Assembly: GCF_007673775.1 (NCBI RefSeq)
Contig: NZ_VEAF01000009.1
Span: 36,529 to 100,528 of the forward strand
Direction: 5' to 3'
Source: Curtobacterium sp. 9128
GTDB lineage: Bacteria > Actinomycetota > Actinomycetes > Actinomycetales > Microbacteriaceae
DNA length: 64,000 nucleotides
Below, one piece after another: positions 1-7,709 of the stretch. The notes below the pieces were generated by a model, which did not search any database, was not told where the DNA came from, and worked only from the letters and a program-made list of their open reading frames with translations. Both the position numbers and the translations under genes were made by a program. The stretch's first letter is position 1, and each line of letters starts with the position of its first letter.

Positions 1-117
1 GTCCGTCGGGTCGGTGCCCGGGTCGGCGGGGTCGGTCGGGTCCGTCGGGTCGGTGCCCGGGTCGGCGGGGTCGGTCGGGTCCGTCGGGTCGGTGCCCGGG
101 TCCGTCGGGTCGGTCGG
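1..117. repeat. Three tandem 39-bp repeats coding a Pro-Thr-Asp linker
   Basis: Three consecutive 39-bp units start at 1, 40 and 79. The first two are identical and the third differs in its second half. They lie in frame (39 = 13 codons) inside the metallophosphoesterase gene on the minus strand and encode a linker rich in PTD, PAD and GTD triplets. The array runs off the left edge, so the true copy number is unknown. Confidence 0.9.
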
Positions 118-2013
118 CGTCGTTTCGTCTGCCGGCTTGTGCAGCGTGACCGCGTCGACGACCGTCATGTCCGCCGTGCGGTACGTGGTCATCGCGATGC
201 TGTCCGCGGTGACCTCGACGTTCGTGAAGTTCGGCGTGTACTCCTGGTTCTGCACGGCCGAGAAGTCGAAGTCGATGTCCTCCCGGACGTCGTAGTACTT
301 GCTGCCCGACGACGAGTTCGCGGTGACGTACAGCACCTCGTCGTCGGTCGGCGTCACGGTGTCGGTGACGGGCGCGTCGGCGTCGACCGGGGTCACGCCG
401 TCCATGAGGTAGCTGCGCACGTAGACGTGGTCGTGTCCCATGAGCACCAGGTCGACGTCGAGGGCGCTCATCGCCGGCGGGAGGTCGGCGCGGCGGGCGA
501 TGATGTCCGAGTCGGTGGAGTGCGATGCGACGCTGTAGACGGAGTGGTGGAACGTGACGACCTTCCACCTGGCCTCGTCGCCGTGCTCCGCGATGACCTG
601 CTCGGCGAACGCCGCGTGACGGGCGTCGTCCTTGTCGTTCGAGTTGAGCGAGATGTACAGCGTGTCGCCGTGGACGAACCAGTAGTCCCCGCCGGCGCGC
701 GCGGCGTCCGGCTTGCCGAACTCCGTCGAGACGTTCGGCAGGTTGAAGTGCTGCTCGTACGCCAGGCTGCCCACGTCGTGGTTGCCGATATTCGTCACGA
801 GCGGCGTGGTGCGCAGCTGCGACGGGGCGAGGAAGCCCGCGTACTGGTCCTCGTTCGACGCGGTGTTCACCTGGTCGCCGGCGGAGAAGACCATCTCGGA
901 CTCGGGGAACTCGCGCGCGGCGACGTCCATCGTGTCGATCCAGCCCGCGGTGTCGCGAGCGGCGTCACCGGACGCGCCGATCTGCGGGTCGCCGACGAAG
1001 ACGAACGAGTAGTCGCCGTCGCCGTCACCGGTCGTGAAGCGGCTCACCTCGCTCCAGCCGTCGGTCTCGCTACCGACGCGGTAGGCGTACCCGGACGACG
1101 GTGCGAGGCCGGCGAGGGTGGCGTGGTGGAAGCGCTGCCCGTCCGTGGCGACGCCCGAGGTGGACGGCACGGTGGTCGCGCCGGAGGCGGGGAACGCATC
1201 CCCGGTCATCGCCGAGGCGGGGACGACCTGGGCGACCTGGTCGTCAGTCGAGTCCGTGTACCAGGCGAGGTTCCGCTCGGACTCGTCCGCGCCGACGGTC
1301 ATCACGACGTCGGAGATCGTCGCGGGGACGTCGGCCGCGACCGGGACGAGGGACTCCATGTCGAAGTAGACGTCCGAGCTGTTCGTGCGGCCCTGGTAGA
1401 GCGCGACGGCGACGTCGTTCGAGCCCTCGTGCAGGAGGGACGCGTCGACCGAGAACGTGCTCGTGTCCGGGTCGGAGCCGTTGTCGCCGGCGTACTGGAG
1501 GTTCTGCGTGACGGCGGCGTCCTCGTACCCGGCGACCTTCGTGCCGTTGACGTACACGACCAGGCCGTCGTCGTAGGTGACCTCACCGACGAGCGACTTC
1601 CAGGAGCGCAGGTCGGCGGCGTCCGCGGTGAACGAGGTCCGGAAGAAGTAGGTCGGGACGTCGTCACCGTTCGCGAGGTACTGCGACAGCAGGGTGTCGA
1701 CGATGTGTCCGCCACCCATGCCGGTCGCCGTGCCGTTCTTCGCGCCGAACGAACCGGCGCCGCGCTTCCAGTCGCCGTCCGGCAGGGCGCCGGTCGTCCA
1801 GGACGTGCGCTCGTCGCTGCCTCGTGCCGGGTCGCTGCCGTCCTCGAGGTACTGCCAGGTCGTCGCGCCGGACTCGACGAGCGGTGCCTCGGCGGCGGAT
1901 GCGGCGTGGGGTTGGCCGATGAACGTGGTGGCGGCGAACGCGGCGACGGCCACGATGGCTGCTCCGACGGCTCGGCCGCGGCGCCGGAGGCGGGCGGTGT
2001 GCTGCTGGGTCAT
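1..2013 (-). CDS. Secreted metallophosphoesterase (purple acid phosphatase-like), C-terminus cut off
   Basis: The reading frame is open from ATG at 2013 to the left edge (671 codons). A basic, then hydrophobic N-terminus of about 40 residues ending near ASA-AEA looks like a signal peptide. A beta-rich region (about 45-330) includes a fibronectin-like purple-acid-phosphatase N-domain. The calcineurin-like metal site is complete: GDPQ near residue 338, a following SAGDQ, GNHD near 411 and GHDH near 527. From about 632 the chain becomes a PTD/PAD repeat linker, as in exported proteins whose last domain attaches to the wall or membrane; that end is outside the window. AGAAGGACACC precedes the ATG. 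The likely role is extracellular hydrolysis of phosphate esters; the substrate cannot be told. Confidence 0.88.
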   Translation of the reverse strand, partial: MTQQHTARLRRRGRAVGAAIVAVAAFAATTFIGQPHAASAAEAPLVESGATTWQYLEDGSDPARGSDERTSWTTGALPDGDWKRGAGSFGAKNGTATGMGGGHIVDTLLSQYLANGDDVPTYFFRTSFTADAADLRSWKSLVGEVTYDDGLVVYVNGTKVAGYEDAAVTQNLQYAGDNGSDPDTSTFSVDASLLHEGSNDVAVALYQGRTNSSDVYFDMESLVPVAADVPATISDVVMTVGADESERNLAWYTDSTDDQVAQVVPASAMTGDAFPASGATTVPSTSGVATDGQRFHHATLAGLAPSSGYAYRVGSETDGWSEVSRFTTGDGDGDYSFVFVGDPQIGASGDAARDTAGWIDTMDVAAREFPESEMVFSAGDQVNTASNEDQYAGFLAPSQLRTTPLVTNIGNHDVGSLAYEQHFNLPNVSTEFGKPDAARAGGDYWFVHGDTLYISLNSNDKDDARHAAFAEQVIAEHGDEARWKVVTFHHSVYSVASHSTDSDIIARRADLPPAMSALDVDLVLMGHDHVYVRSYLMDGVTPVDADAPVTDTVTPTDDEVLYVTANSSSGSKYYDVREDIDFDFSAVQNQEYTPNFTNVEVTADSIAMTTYRTADMTVVDAVTLHKPADETTPTDPTDPGTDPTDPTDPADPGTDPTDPTDPADPGTDPTD

Positions 2014-2029
2014 GGTGTCCTTCTGTCGA

Positions 2030-2048
2030 AGGCTCCGGGCAGGAGCCT
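2030..2048 (-). promoter_or_regulatory. Stem-loop in the leader of the metallophosphoesterase gene
   Basis: Perfect 7-bp arms (AGGCTCC at 2030-2036, GGAGCCT at 2042-2048) with a 5-nt loop lie just upstream of the ribosome-binding site. A second dyad (GTTTCC 2081-2086 / GGAAAC 2103-2108, with GC-rich inner pairing) lies further upstream. Both could affect mRNA stability or expression; no regulator is evident. Confidence 0.4.
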
Positions 2049-2203
2049 CGGACATCTGACACACCTGAGTTGACGTACAGGTTTCCGCCGCCCGTACGGC
2101 GGGGAAACACCGGCAAGCGGCGGCGATGGCGGGACCCGCGGCGAACGGGGTTCCACGACTCGCCGCTCAGGTCCGCCGAGGTCCCACGAATCACCCGGTC
2201 AGC

Positions 2204-2237
2204 ACGGCGAGGTTCCGCAATTGCGGAACCTCGCCGT
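2204..2237. terminator. Perfect 34-bp palindrome downstream of the small gene
   Basis: Positions 2204-2220 are the exact reverse complement of 2221-2237, centred on AATT. It lies 36 bp past the stop of the minus-strand small gene, and so probably ends that transcript. The perfect symmetry and lack of a loop would also suit a protein-binding site. Partly similar GAGGTyCCrC sequences occur just before it, near 2146 and 2178. Confidence 0.6.
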
Positions 2238-2272
2238 CCTGATCGGGCATGCCCGCCGCGGGATCGCCGCGC

Positions 2273-2437
2273 TCAGCGCTGCTGCGTCGTCTCCGTGAAG
2301 AGGTCCTCGAACAGGCCGGGCTCGTCGGTCTGCTCCTCGCCGAACTTCCACTTGCGACGCATCCGCCGGAACGTCGTGATGCGGACCGGCTCGATGCCCG
2401 GCTCGGTGTCGTAGCTGCTCGTGTCGTAGCTGCTCAT
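2273..2437 (-). CDS. Small conserved-looking hypothetical protein, 54 aa
   Basis: ATG at 2437, TGA at 2275-2273. The ribosome-binding site GGAAGGA is excellent and well spaced. The product starts with two near-identical SSYDT units, then a basic patch (FRRMRRKWKFG) and an acidic, Glu-rich end. No membrane segment, signal peptide or known domain is seen. A promoter-like pair overlapping an inverted repeat lies upstream and a palindrome follows the stop, so it looks like a free-standing transcription unit, perhaps under the neighbouring MarR protein. Function unknown; the basic/acidic split would suit a small regulatory or nucleic-acid-binding peptide, but that is a guess. Confidence 0.65.
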   Translation of the reverse strand: MSSYDTSSYDTEPGIEPVRITTFRRMRRKWKFGEEQTDEPGLFEDLFTETTQQR

Positions 2438-2517
2438 GGTCCTTCCGATCCTGATCCGTGTGCCTCTGGAGTCCCCTCGGGGAGGCTACGTCGCGGGGCG
2501 CACGGCCGTCCGGATCT

Positions 2518-2553
2518 AGGTAGAAGTCTTACCTTGTTGCGCTCCGTGGACAA
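2518..2553 (-). promoter_or_regulatory. Candidate promoter with overlapping operator for the 54-aa gene
   Basis: On the minus strand TTGTCC (2553-2548) and AAGACT (2530-2525) are 17 nt apart, a plausible -35/-10 pair. An inverted repeat AGGTA-N7-TACCT (2518-2534) covers the -10, as expected of a repressor site. The adjacent MarR protein is the obvious candidate. Confidence 0.4.
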
Positions 2554-2592
2554 TCGGACGGGCCGGAGCGCTGGGTCCCTCTACTCTGCCGT

Positions 2593-3051
2593 TCAGGGCC
2601 TGGGGACGCCGCCGTCGAGCGCCGCGATCACGCTGTCGATGATGCGCACGAACCTGGCTCTGTCCCGATCCGAGAAGGAGGCCATCAGCTCGTGCAGGTG
2701 CTCGTTCGTGCTGTCCATGGCGGCGGCGTAGCGTGCGCGAGTGGTGGCGGTCAGTTCGATCAGTCGACTGCGGCCGTCGTCCGGGTTGGGTCGGCGCTGC
2801 AGGTGCCCCGAACGCTCGAGCCGGTCCACCGCCGTGGTCACCGCCGGACCCGTGATGCCGAGGTGGGACGCGAGGTCCTTCACCCGGACCGGCCGTCCGG
2901 CGGACTCGGCTCGCGAGACGAACTGCACGACCGTCAGGTCGACGCCACCGATGCCCATGTGGTCGCGCAGGCGTCCGCGGAGCGACGAGGCCGTGGCCTC
3001 GAGCCGGGTGAGCGCGGCGTCGAGGTCCAGGTCGGGTTCGCTGGCCGTCAC
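2593..3051 (-). CDS. MarR family transcriptional regulator
   Basis: 152 residues, the usual MarR size. The winged helix-turn-helix spans about residues 45-110: VKDLASHLGITGPAVT forms the HTH and the NPDDGRSR stretch is the typical DxR wing. The flanking helices form the dimer interface. These proteins are usually repressors released by small phenolic or drug-like ligands. It is transcribed away from the AraC gene, towards the small gene at 2273-2437, which has an inverted repeat over its promoter. Ligand and targets cannot be read from the sequence. Confidence 0.9.
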   Translation of the reverse strand: MTASEPDLDLDAALTRLEATASSLRGRLRDHMGIGGVDLTVVQFVSRAESAGRPVRVKDLASHLGITGPAVTTAVDRLERSGHLQRRPNPDDGRSRLIELTATTRARYAAAMDSTNEHLHELMASFSDRDRARFVRIIDSVIAALDGGVPRP

Positions 3052-3173
3052 GGGCAGGCCTCCTCTGCGACATGCGACTCGGCGTCAGGGTACGCCGGTG
3101 TCGCCCGCTCAGCGTATCCAGATCGCGAAGATCGTCGTGGAGGCCGCCCGGCGGCGTGGCGGGCGGCGGGCCG

Positions 3174-4115
3174 ATGGAACGGCTGATCCGCATCGACGTC
3201 TCCGCCACCGATCCGGAGTCGGCGGTCCGCGAACTCGCGGCGGTGGGCATCGGTCGGCAGTGGACGTCCCGTCGTTCCGGCGACCGCTACTCGTTCCGCT
3301 ACACGGCCGTCGGTGACCACGAGCTGACGGTCCGTCGATCACGGATCCACGGGTTGCTCCGGGGCGTCGTGGTCCCTGGTCCGGACCACGTGGTGCAGTG
3401 GACGACGGCCGGGTCGGTCGTCATCGACGCCACGGACACGCGGTCCGAACTCCGCCACGACGAACCGGTGCTGGCGCCGTCCGACCAGGAGTACGTCTTC
3501 GTCGGCGCCGACCACGACCACCGCTCGGTGCACCTCGCTCGGTCGTTCATCCGGACCGTCGCGGCCGAGCGCTGGGCCACCCTCCCCGAGCACCTCGTGC
3601 TCGAGCGGACACGAGCAGGCGGCACGGGCGCGTCGTCCGCCTGGCGGGACGCCCTCGGTGCGCTGTCCCGAGCGCTGCGGGACGGCGTGGACTCGCGGGC
3701 GTGGGTGGATGCCAAGCGCGCCGCCGCCGACGCGTTCCTGGGAATGTTCCCGCCACGGGTGGACGCGCTGCCCGCCGAGCTGTCGAACCCCAGGAACGCC
3801 CGGCTGCGGGCGGCGGTGGAGTACCTGCACGCCCACGTCCAGGAGCCGATCGCGGTCACCGAACTCGCCGACGTCGCGGGGCTGAGCGTGCGCTCGGTGC
3901 AGGAGTCCTTCGCGCGGGTGTTCGGCGTCTCACCGCTGACGTACCTGCGGGAGCTCCGACTCGACCGAGTCCGCCACGACCTGCTCGACGCCGACGCGCA
4001 GTCCGACACCGTCGGCGAGGTCGCCAAGCGGTGGGGCTTCGCGCACCTCGGACGGTTCTCCGCCGCCTACGTGGAGCGGTTCGGGGAGTACCCCAAGCAG
4101 ACGATCCGGCGCTGA
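3174..4115 (+). CDS. AraC family transcriptional regulator
   Basis: 313 residues from the ATG at 3174, chosen because the upstream in-frame extension is Arg-rich and unlike coding sequence. Residues 1-190 are an AraC-type sensor region without a recognisable ligand motif. The last 100 carry the double HTH: VTELADVAGLSVRSVQ is the first HTH and VAKRWGFAHLGRFSAAYVE the conserved second HTH signature. It is divergent from the MarR gene and converges on the LacI gene 16 bp away. Likely an activator; the inducer is unknown. Confidence 0.88.
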   Translation: MERLIRIDVSATDPESAVRELAAVGIGRQWTSRRSGDRYSFRYTAVGDHELTVRRSRIHGLLRGVVVPGPDHVVQWTTAGSVVIDATDTRSELRHDEPVLAPSDQEYVFVGADHDHRSVHLARSFIRTVAAERWATLPEHLVLERTRAGGTGASSAWRDALGALSRALRDGVDSRAWVDAKRAAADAFLGMFPPRVDALPAELSNPRNARLRAAVEYLHAHVQEPIAVTELADVAGLSVRSVQESFARVFGVSPLTYLRELRLDRVRHDLLDADAQSDTVGEVAKRWGFAHLGRFSAAYVERFGEYPKQTIRR

Positions 4116-4131
4116 CGCCGACGACCGGCGC

Positions 4132-5160
4132 TCAGCTCGCCGGCCGCGCGGTGCTCCGCCGGACGTGCAGTGTCGTGTCGAGGCGGACGTGGTCCTTCGT
4201 CGGCTCGCCCCGGAGCATCGCGAGCAGCATCGCCACCGCGCTCGCGCCGAGCTCCGTCAGCGGCTGCGCGACCGTGGTCAGCGGCGGTGTCGTCATCGCC
4301 GCCTGGGGGACGTCGTCGAAGCCGATCACGGAGAGGTCCTCCGGGACGCGGAGCCCGAGGTCGGCGGCCGCGTGCAGGACACCGATCGCCGAGGAGTCGT
4401 TCGCCGCGAACACCGCGGTCGGACGGTCGGGGCGGGACAGCAGCGCGCGGGCGACCTCGGCGGCCTGGTCCTCCTGGTAGTCACCGGCGAGCAGGAGCGT
4501 CTCGTCCACGGCGATGCCAGCGGCGCCGAGGGCCGCCCGGTACCCGGCCTCACGCAGCTGGGCGGAGGCGAGGTCGGCGCGGCCGTGGATGTGCGCGATG
4601 CGGGTGTGCCCGAGTGCGAGCAGGTGTTCGACGGCGATCCGCGCACCGCCCTCGCTGTCGGTGTCGACCGTCGCGTGGCCCTCGGGTCCGGTGTGCGGGT
4701 CGATCGCCACGACGGGGATCGACGAGCTCGGCAGCGCAGCCGACGGCGTGACGACGATGGCCCCGTCGATGAGGGTGCCGGAGAGTCGGGAGAGCGACCG
4801 CCGCTCCCACCCGGGCTGGCTCGTGCCCGTGACGAGGCCGGCGTAGGCGAGCAGCTCGTACCCGGTGCCGGTCGTCGCCGAGGAGATCCCGCGGAGCAGC
4901 TCGGTGGAGAACGGTTCGAACTCGGGCACGAGGATGCCGATCACACCGGTGCGGGAACTGCGGAGGCTCCTGGCGACGAGGGAGGTCTCGTAGCCGAGGC
5001 GCTCGACCACCTCCTGCACGCGGAGCATCGTCGCCGGGGCCACACCGTCGCGGTGGTTGACGACCTTGGAGACCGTGGGGATCGAGACGCCCGCGGCCCG
5101 CGCGACGTCCCCGATCGTCACCCGCCCGGGGCTGCTGTCCACGTCGGGAGCGGTCTCCAT
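4132..5160 (-). CDS. LacI family repressor of the adjacent sugar uptake/GH3 operon
   Basis: 342 residues. The N-terminal HTH (about 15-60) contains GDVARAAGVSIPTVSKV and a hinge helix, followed by a periplasmic-binding-protein-like sensor domain ending in the typical SVIGFDDVPQA stretch. ATG at 5160 places the HTH 14 residues in, as usual. It is divergent from the transporter operon, and a palindrome with a central CG lies between them. The order regulator / binding protein / two permeases / GH3 is the same as the Streptomyces bxl (xylobiose) cluster, so a xylo- or gluco-oligosaccharide inducer is inferred. Confidence 0.92.
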   Translation of the reverse strand: METAPDVDSSPGRVTIGDVARAAGVSIPTVSKVVNHRDGVAPATMLRVQEVVERLGYETSLVARSLRSSRTGVIGILVPEFEPFSTELLRGISSATTGTGYELLAYAGLVTGTSQPGWERRSLSRLSGTLIDGAIVVTPSAALPSSSIPVVAIDPHTGPEGHATVDTDSEGGARIAVEHLLALGHTRIAHIHGRADLASAQLREAGYRAALGAAGIAVDETLLLAGDYQEDQAAEVARALLSRPDRPTAVFAANDSSAIGVLHAAADLGLRVPEDLSVIGFDDVPQAAMTTPPLTTVAQPLTELGASAVAMLLAMLRGEPTKDHVRLDTTLHVRRSTARPAS

Positions 5161-5215
5161 GTGCTCACCGTACCGCCGATCCGCCGCGCGACGGACCCGG
5201 AGGTCACGGAAAGAA

Positions 5216-5238
5216 AACGTTATCGATATCGATTGACA
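5216..5238 (+). promoter_or_regulatory. LacI-type operator abutting a -35 element
   Basis: A perfect 12-bp palindrome ATCGATATCGAT (5222-5233) with CG steps typical of LacI-family sites abuts, and shares one base with, TTGACA (5233-5238), an ideal -35. No good -10 is seen about 17 nt on. It sits 82 bp before the binding-protein gene and 56 bp from the divergent repressor gene, so it could regulate both. Confidence 0.65.
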
Positions 5239-5319
5239 AGGCGGGGCAGCGCCTGGCACGCTCTCCGCAGCGGCACTGGATGTCGCGCAGGTCAACGACG
5301 ACACTTCAGGAGTTCCACG

Positions 5320-6615
5320 ATGACGAGGAAGATCCGGGCCGCGGCAGCCATCGCGCTGATCGGGGCCACCGCACTCACGGCAGCCGGTTGTTCCGCCGGC
5401 GGCAACGCGGCAGACAGCAACGGGAAGGTCTCGATGACCTTCTGGCACAACTCGACCACCGGACCGGGCAAGGCCTTCTGGGTGTCGACGGTCAAGGCGT
5501 TCGAGAAGGACCACCCGAACGTGACCATCAAGATCCAGGCGATCCAGAACGAGGACCTGGACGGCAAGCTCCAGACCGCCCTCAACTCCGGGTCCGCGCC
5601 CGACGTGTTCCTGCAGCGCGGCGGCGGCAAGATGGCCGCGATGGTCAAGGCCGGGCAGCTCATGGACATCGGCGGCTCGATCGGCAAGAACGCCAAGTCC
5701 GAGGTCAGCTCGGGCACGTTCTCCGGCTACCAGCTCGACGGCAAGACCTACGCGATGCCGGTCGACGTCAACCCCGAGGGCATCTGGTACAGCCAGGACC
5801 TCTTCAAGCAGGCCGGCATCGAGGGCACGCCGACCACGATGGACGAGCTGAACGCCGACATCGCCAAGCTCAAGGCCGCCGGCATCGCACCGGTCGCCGT
5901 CGGCGCGAAGGACGCCTGGCCCGCCGCGCACTGGTACTACAACTTCGCCCTCCGCGCGTGCAGCGAGAAGACGCTGAACAACACCGCGAAGGACCTGAAG
6001 TTCACCGACGGGTGCTGGAAGACCGCCGGCCAGGACACGAAGGACTTCTTCGCCACGAAGCCGTTCAACGACGGCTACCTGACCACCGCCGCACAGCAGG
6101 GTGCCGGGAGCTCGGCCGGTCTGATCGCCAACCACAAGGCCGCCATGGAGCTCATGGGGGCGTGGGACCCGGGTGTGATCTCCTCGCTCACCCCGGACGG
6201 CAAGCCCCTCGGCGACCTCGGGTTCTTCCCGTTCCCCGAGGTGTCCGGCGGCAAGGGCGCACCAGGCGCGATGATGGGCGCCGTCGACGGGTACTCCTGC
6301 TCTGCCAAGGCGCCGAAGAAGGAGTGCACGGAGTTCCTCAACTACATGACCGAGAAGCCCGTGCAGGAGGCCTACTACAAGGCGTTCAACGCCATCCCGG
6401 CGAACCAGTCCGCGCAGTCCGTCGTCACCGAGCCCTACCTGAAGACGGTGCTCGCGGCCTACAACAAGGCGCCGTACGTGTCGAACTACCTCGACACCCT
6501 CTACGGGCAGAACGTCGGCAACGCGCTCAACACCAGCGTCGTCGACCTGCTCGCCGGCAAGGGTGACGTGAGCGACATCGTGTCGACCGTCAACCAGGCC
6601 GCGGCGAAGGGCTGA
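5320..6615 (+). CDS. Sugar ABC transporter substrate-binding lipoprotein (CUT1)
   Basis: 431 residues. The N-terminus MTRKIRAAAAIALIG with lipobox TAAGC marks a lipoprotein anchored outside the membrane. The rest is a two-lobed family 1 solute-binding protein (WHNSTTGPGKAFW, SGSAPDVFLQRGG, later KPVQEAYYKAFNAIP). It captures an oligosaccharide and hands it to the two permeases that follow. The ATPase is not encoded here, as is common for actinobacterial CUT1 systems that share an MsiK-type ATPase. The stop is 8 bp before the first permease. Its mature start CSAGGNA is identical to that of the binding protein at 16.5 kb, so they are paralogues. Substrate inferred from the GH3 gene in the operon. 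Confidence 0.93.
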   Translation: MTRKIRAAAAIALIGATALTAAGCSAGGNAADSNGKVSMTFWHNSTTGPGKAFWVSTVKAFEKDHPNVTIKIQAIQNEDLDGKLQTALNSGSAPDVFLQRGGGKMAAMVKAGQLMDIGGSIGKNAKSEVSSGTFSGYQLDGKTYAMPVDVNPEGIWYSQDLFKQAGIEGTPTTMDELNADIAKLKAAGIAPVAVGAKDAWPAAHWYYNFALRACSEKTLNNTAKDLKFTDGCWKTAGQDTKDFFATKPFNDGYLTTAAQQGAGSSAGLIANHKAAMELMGAWDPGVISSLTPDGKPLGDLGFFPFPEVSGGKGAPGAMMGAVDGYSCSAKAPKKECTEFLNYMTEKPVQEAYYKAFNAIPANQSAQSVVTEPYLKTVLAAYNKAPYVSNYLDTLYGQNVGNALNTSVVDLLAGKGDVSDIVSTVNQAAAKG

Positions 6616-6623
6616 CCCGACCC

Positions 6624-7655
6624 ATGGCCACCTCAGTCGCCCCCCGTCCGTCCAGCTCCGACGAGCAGACGGCCGCGGGGAAGGACCTGACCGGGGCCGG
6701 CGGCACTGCGCCGTCGGCCCCGGCCGGCCGCGGCCGGAAGAAGCCGGTCGCCGACGTCCGCAAGCGGGTCGAGATCGCCCTGCTCGCCGGACCCGCGACG
6801 ATCATGTTCGTCGGGTTCGTCATCCTGCCCGTCGTCCTCGCCGCCTACTACGGCTTCTACAAGTGGCAGGGCTACGGGGCGCCGACGGACTTCGTCGGGC
6901 TCGACAACTACAAGATCATCTTCACCGACCCCGACTTCCGCGGTGTCCTGCTCCACAACGCGTTCATCGTGATCGGGTCGCTCATCGTGCAGGGGCCGAT
7001 CGCGATCATCCTGGCGCTGCTGCTGAACCAACGCATCCGCGGTCGCGGCCTGATCCGCGTGCTCATATTCGTGCCGTACGTCATCTCCGAGGTGATCGTC
7101 GGCACCGGGTGGAGCCTCATGCTCTCCACGAGCGGCGCGGCCAACGACCTCCTGCAGACGCTCGGCCTCGGCGCACTCCGGAACGACTGGTTGTCGAACC
7201 CGGACATCGCCATCTGGACGCTCCTGGCGATCATCTCGTGGAAGTACATCGGCTTCGCGGTGATCCTGTTCCTCGCCGGGCTGCAGAGCATCCCCGAGGA
7301 GCTGTTCGAGGCCGCACAGCTCGACGGCGCCGGCTACTGGCAGATCCAGCGGCGGATCACGCTGCCGCTGCTCGGCCCGACGATCCGCATCTGGGCGTTC
7401 CTGTCGATCATCGGCTCCCTGCAGCTGTTCGACCTCGTCTACATCATCTGGGGCCAGTACATCGCCTCGACCGCCGGCACCTCGACGATGGCGACGTACA
7501 TGGTCGCGAACGGTCGCAACTCCGGCAACTACGGGTACGGCAACGCCGTGGCCGTGGTCATCTTCCTCATCTCGCTGGTGATCGCCCTCGTCTACCAGCG
7601 GTTCGTCCTGCGTCGCGACACCGCCGGCGCGCTCACCGAGAAGGCCACACGATGA
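6624..7655 (+). CDS. Sugar ABC transporter permease (MalF-type)
   Basis: 343 residues with an Ala/Pro/Lys-rich cytoplasmic N-terminus of about 50 residues, then six membrane spans. The EAA loop that contacts the ATPase is clear (EELFEAAQLDGAGYWQ). It forms the channel with the permease at 7699. Its TGA overlaps the ATG of a 16-codon mini-ORF at 7652, not that of the next permease, which is unusual. Confidence 0.93.
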   Translation: MATSVAPRPSSSDEQTAAGKDLTGAGGTAPSAPAGRGRKKPVADVRKRVEIALLAGPATIMFVGFVILPVVLAAYYGFYKWQGYGAPTDFVGLDNYKIIFTDPDFRGVLLHNAFIVIGSLIVQGPIAIILALLLNQRIRGRGLIRVLIFVPYVISEVIVGTGWSLMLSTSGAANDLLQTLGLGALRNDWLSNPDIAIWTLLAIISWKYIGFAVILFLAGLQSIPEELFEAAQLDGAGYWQIQRRITLPLLGPTIRIWAFLSIIGSLQLFDLVYIIWGQYIASTAGTSTMATYMVANGRNSGNYGYGNAVAVVIFLISLVIALVYQRFVLRRDTAGALTEKATR

Positions 7656-7709
7656 TCGCCACCACGACCGCCGCCGTCCGCACCGAGCAGGCCACACGAT
7701 GACCGCCAC
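7635..7709 (+). repeat. Duplicated gene-junction segment between two permease genes
   Basis: Positions 7635-7662 and 7682-7709 (28 nt each) differ at only two places and are offset by 47 bp. Both contain the ...GGCCACACGATGA junction. The duplication has copied the stop/start overlap, leaving a mini-ORF between two functional genes. Confidence 0.8.
7652..7702 (+). CDS. 16-residue mini-ORF bridging the two permease genes
   Basis: The ATG at 7652 overlaps the upstream permease stop (ATGA), and the mini-ORF's own TGA at 7700-7702 overlaps the downstream permease ATG at 7699 in the same way. The peptide MIATTTAAVRTEQATR has no recognisable function. It may only pass terminating ribosomes from one permease to the next. 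It has no separate strong ribosome-binding site. Confidence 0.35.
   Translation: MIATTTAAVRTEQATR

Noticed and set aside
1..117. Possible CRISPR-like array
   Set aside because: Units are head to tail without spacers and code in frame for a protein linker.
139..2073. Long plus-strand open frame opposite the metallophosphoesterase
   Set aside because: Val/Arg/Gly/Asp-rich translation without domains; it mirrors the real minus-strand gene, as is usual at this G+C.
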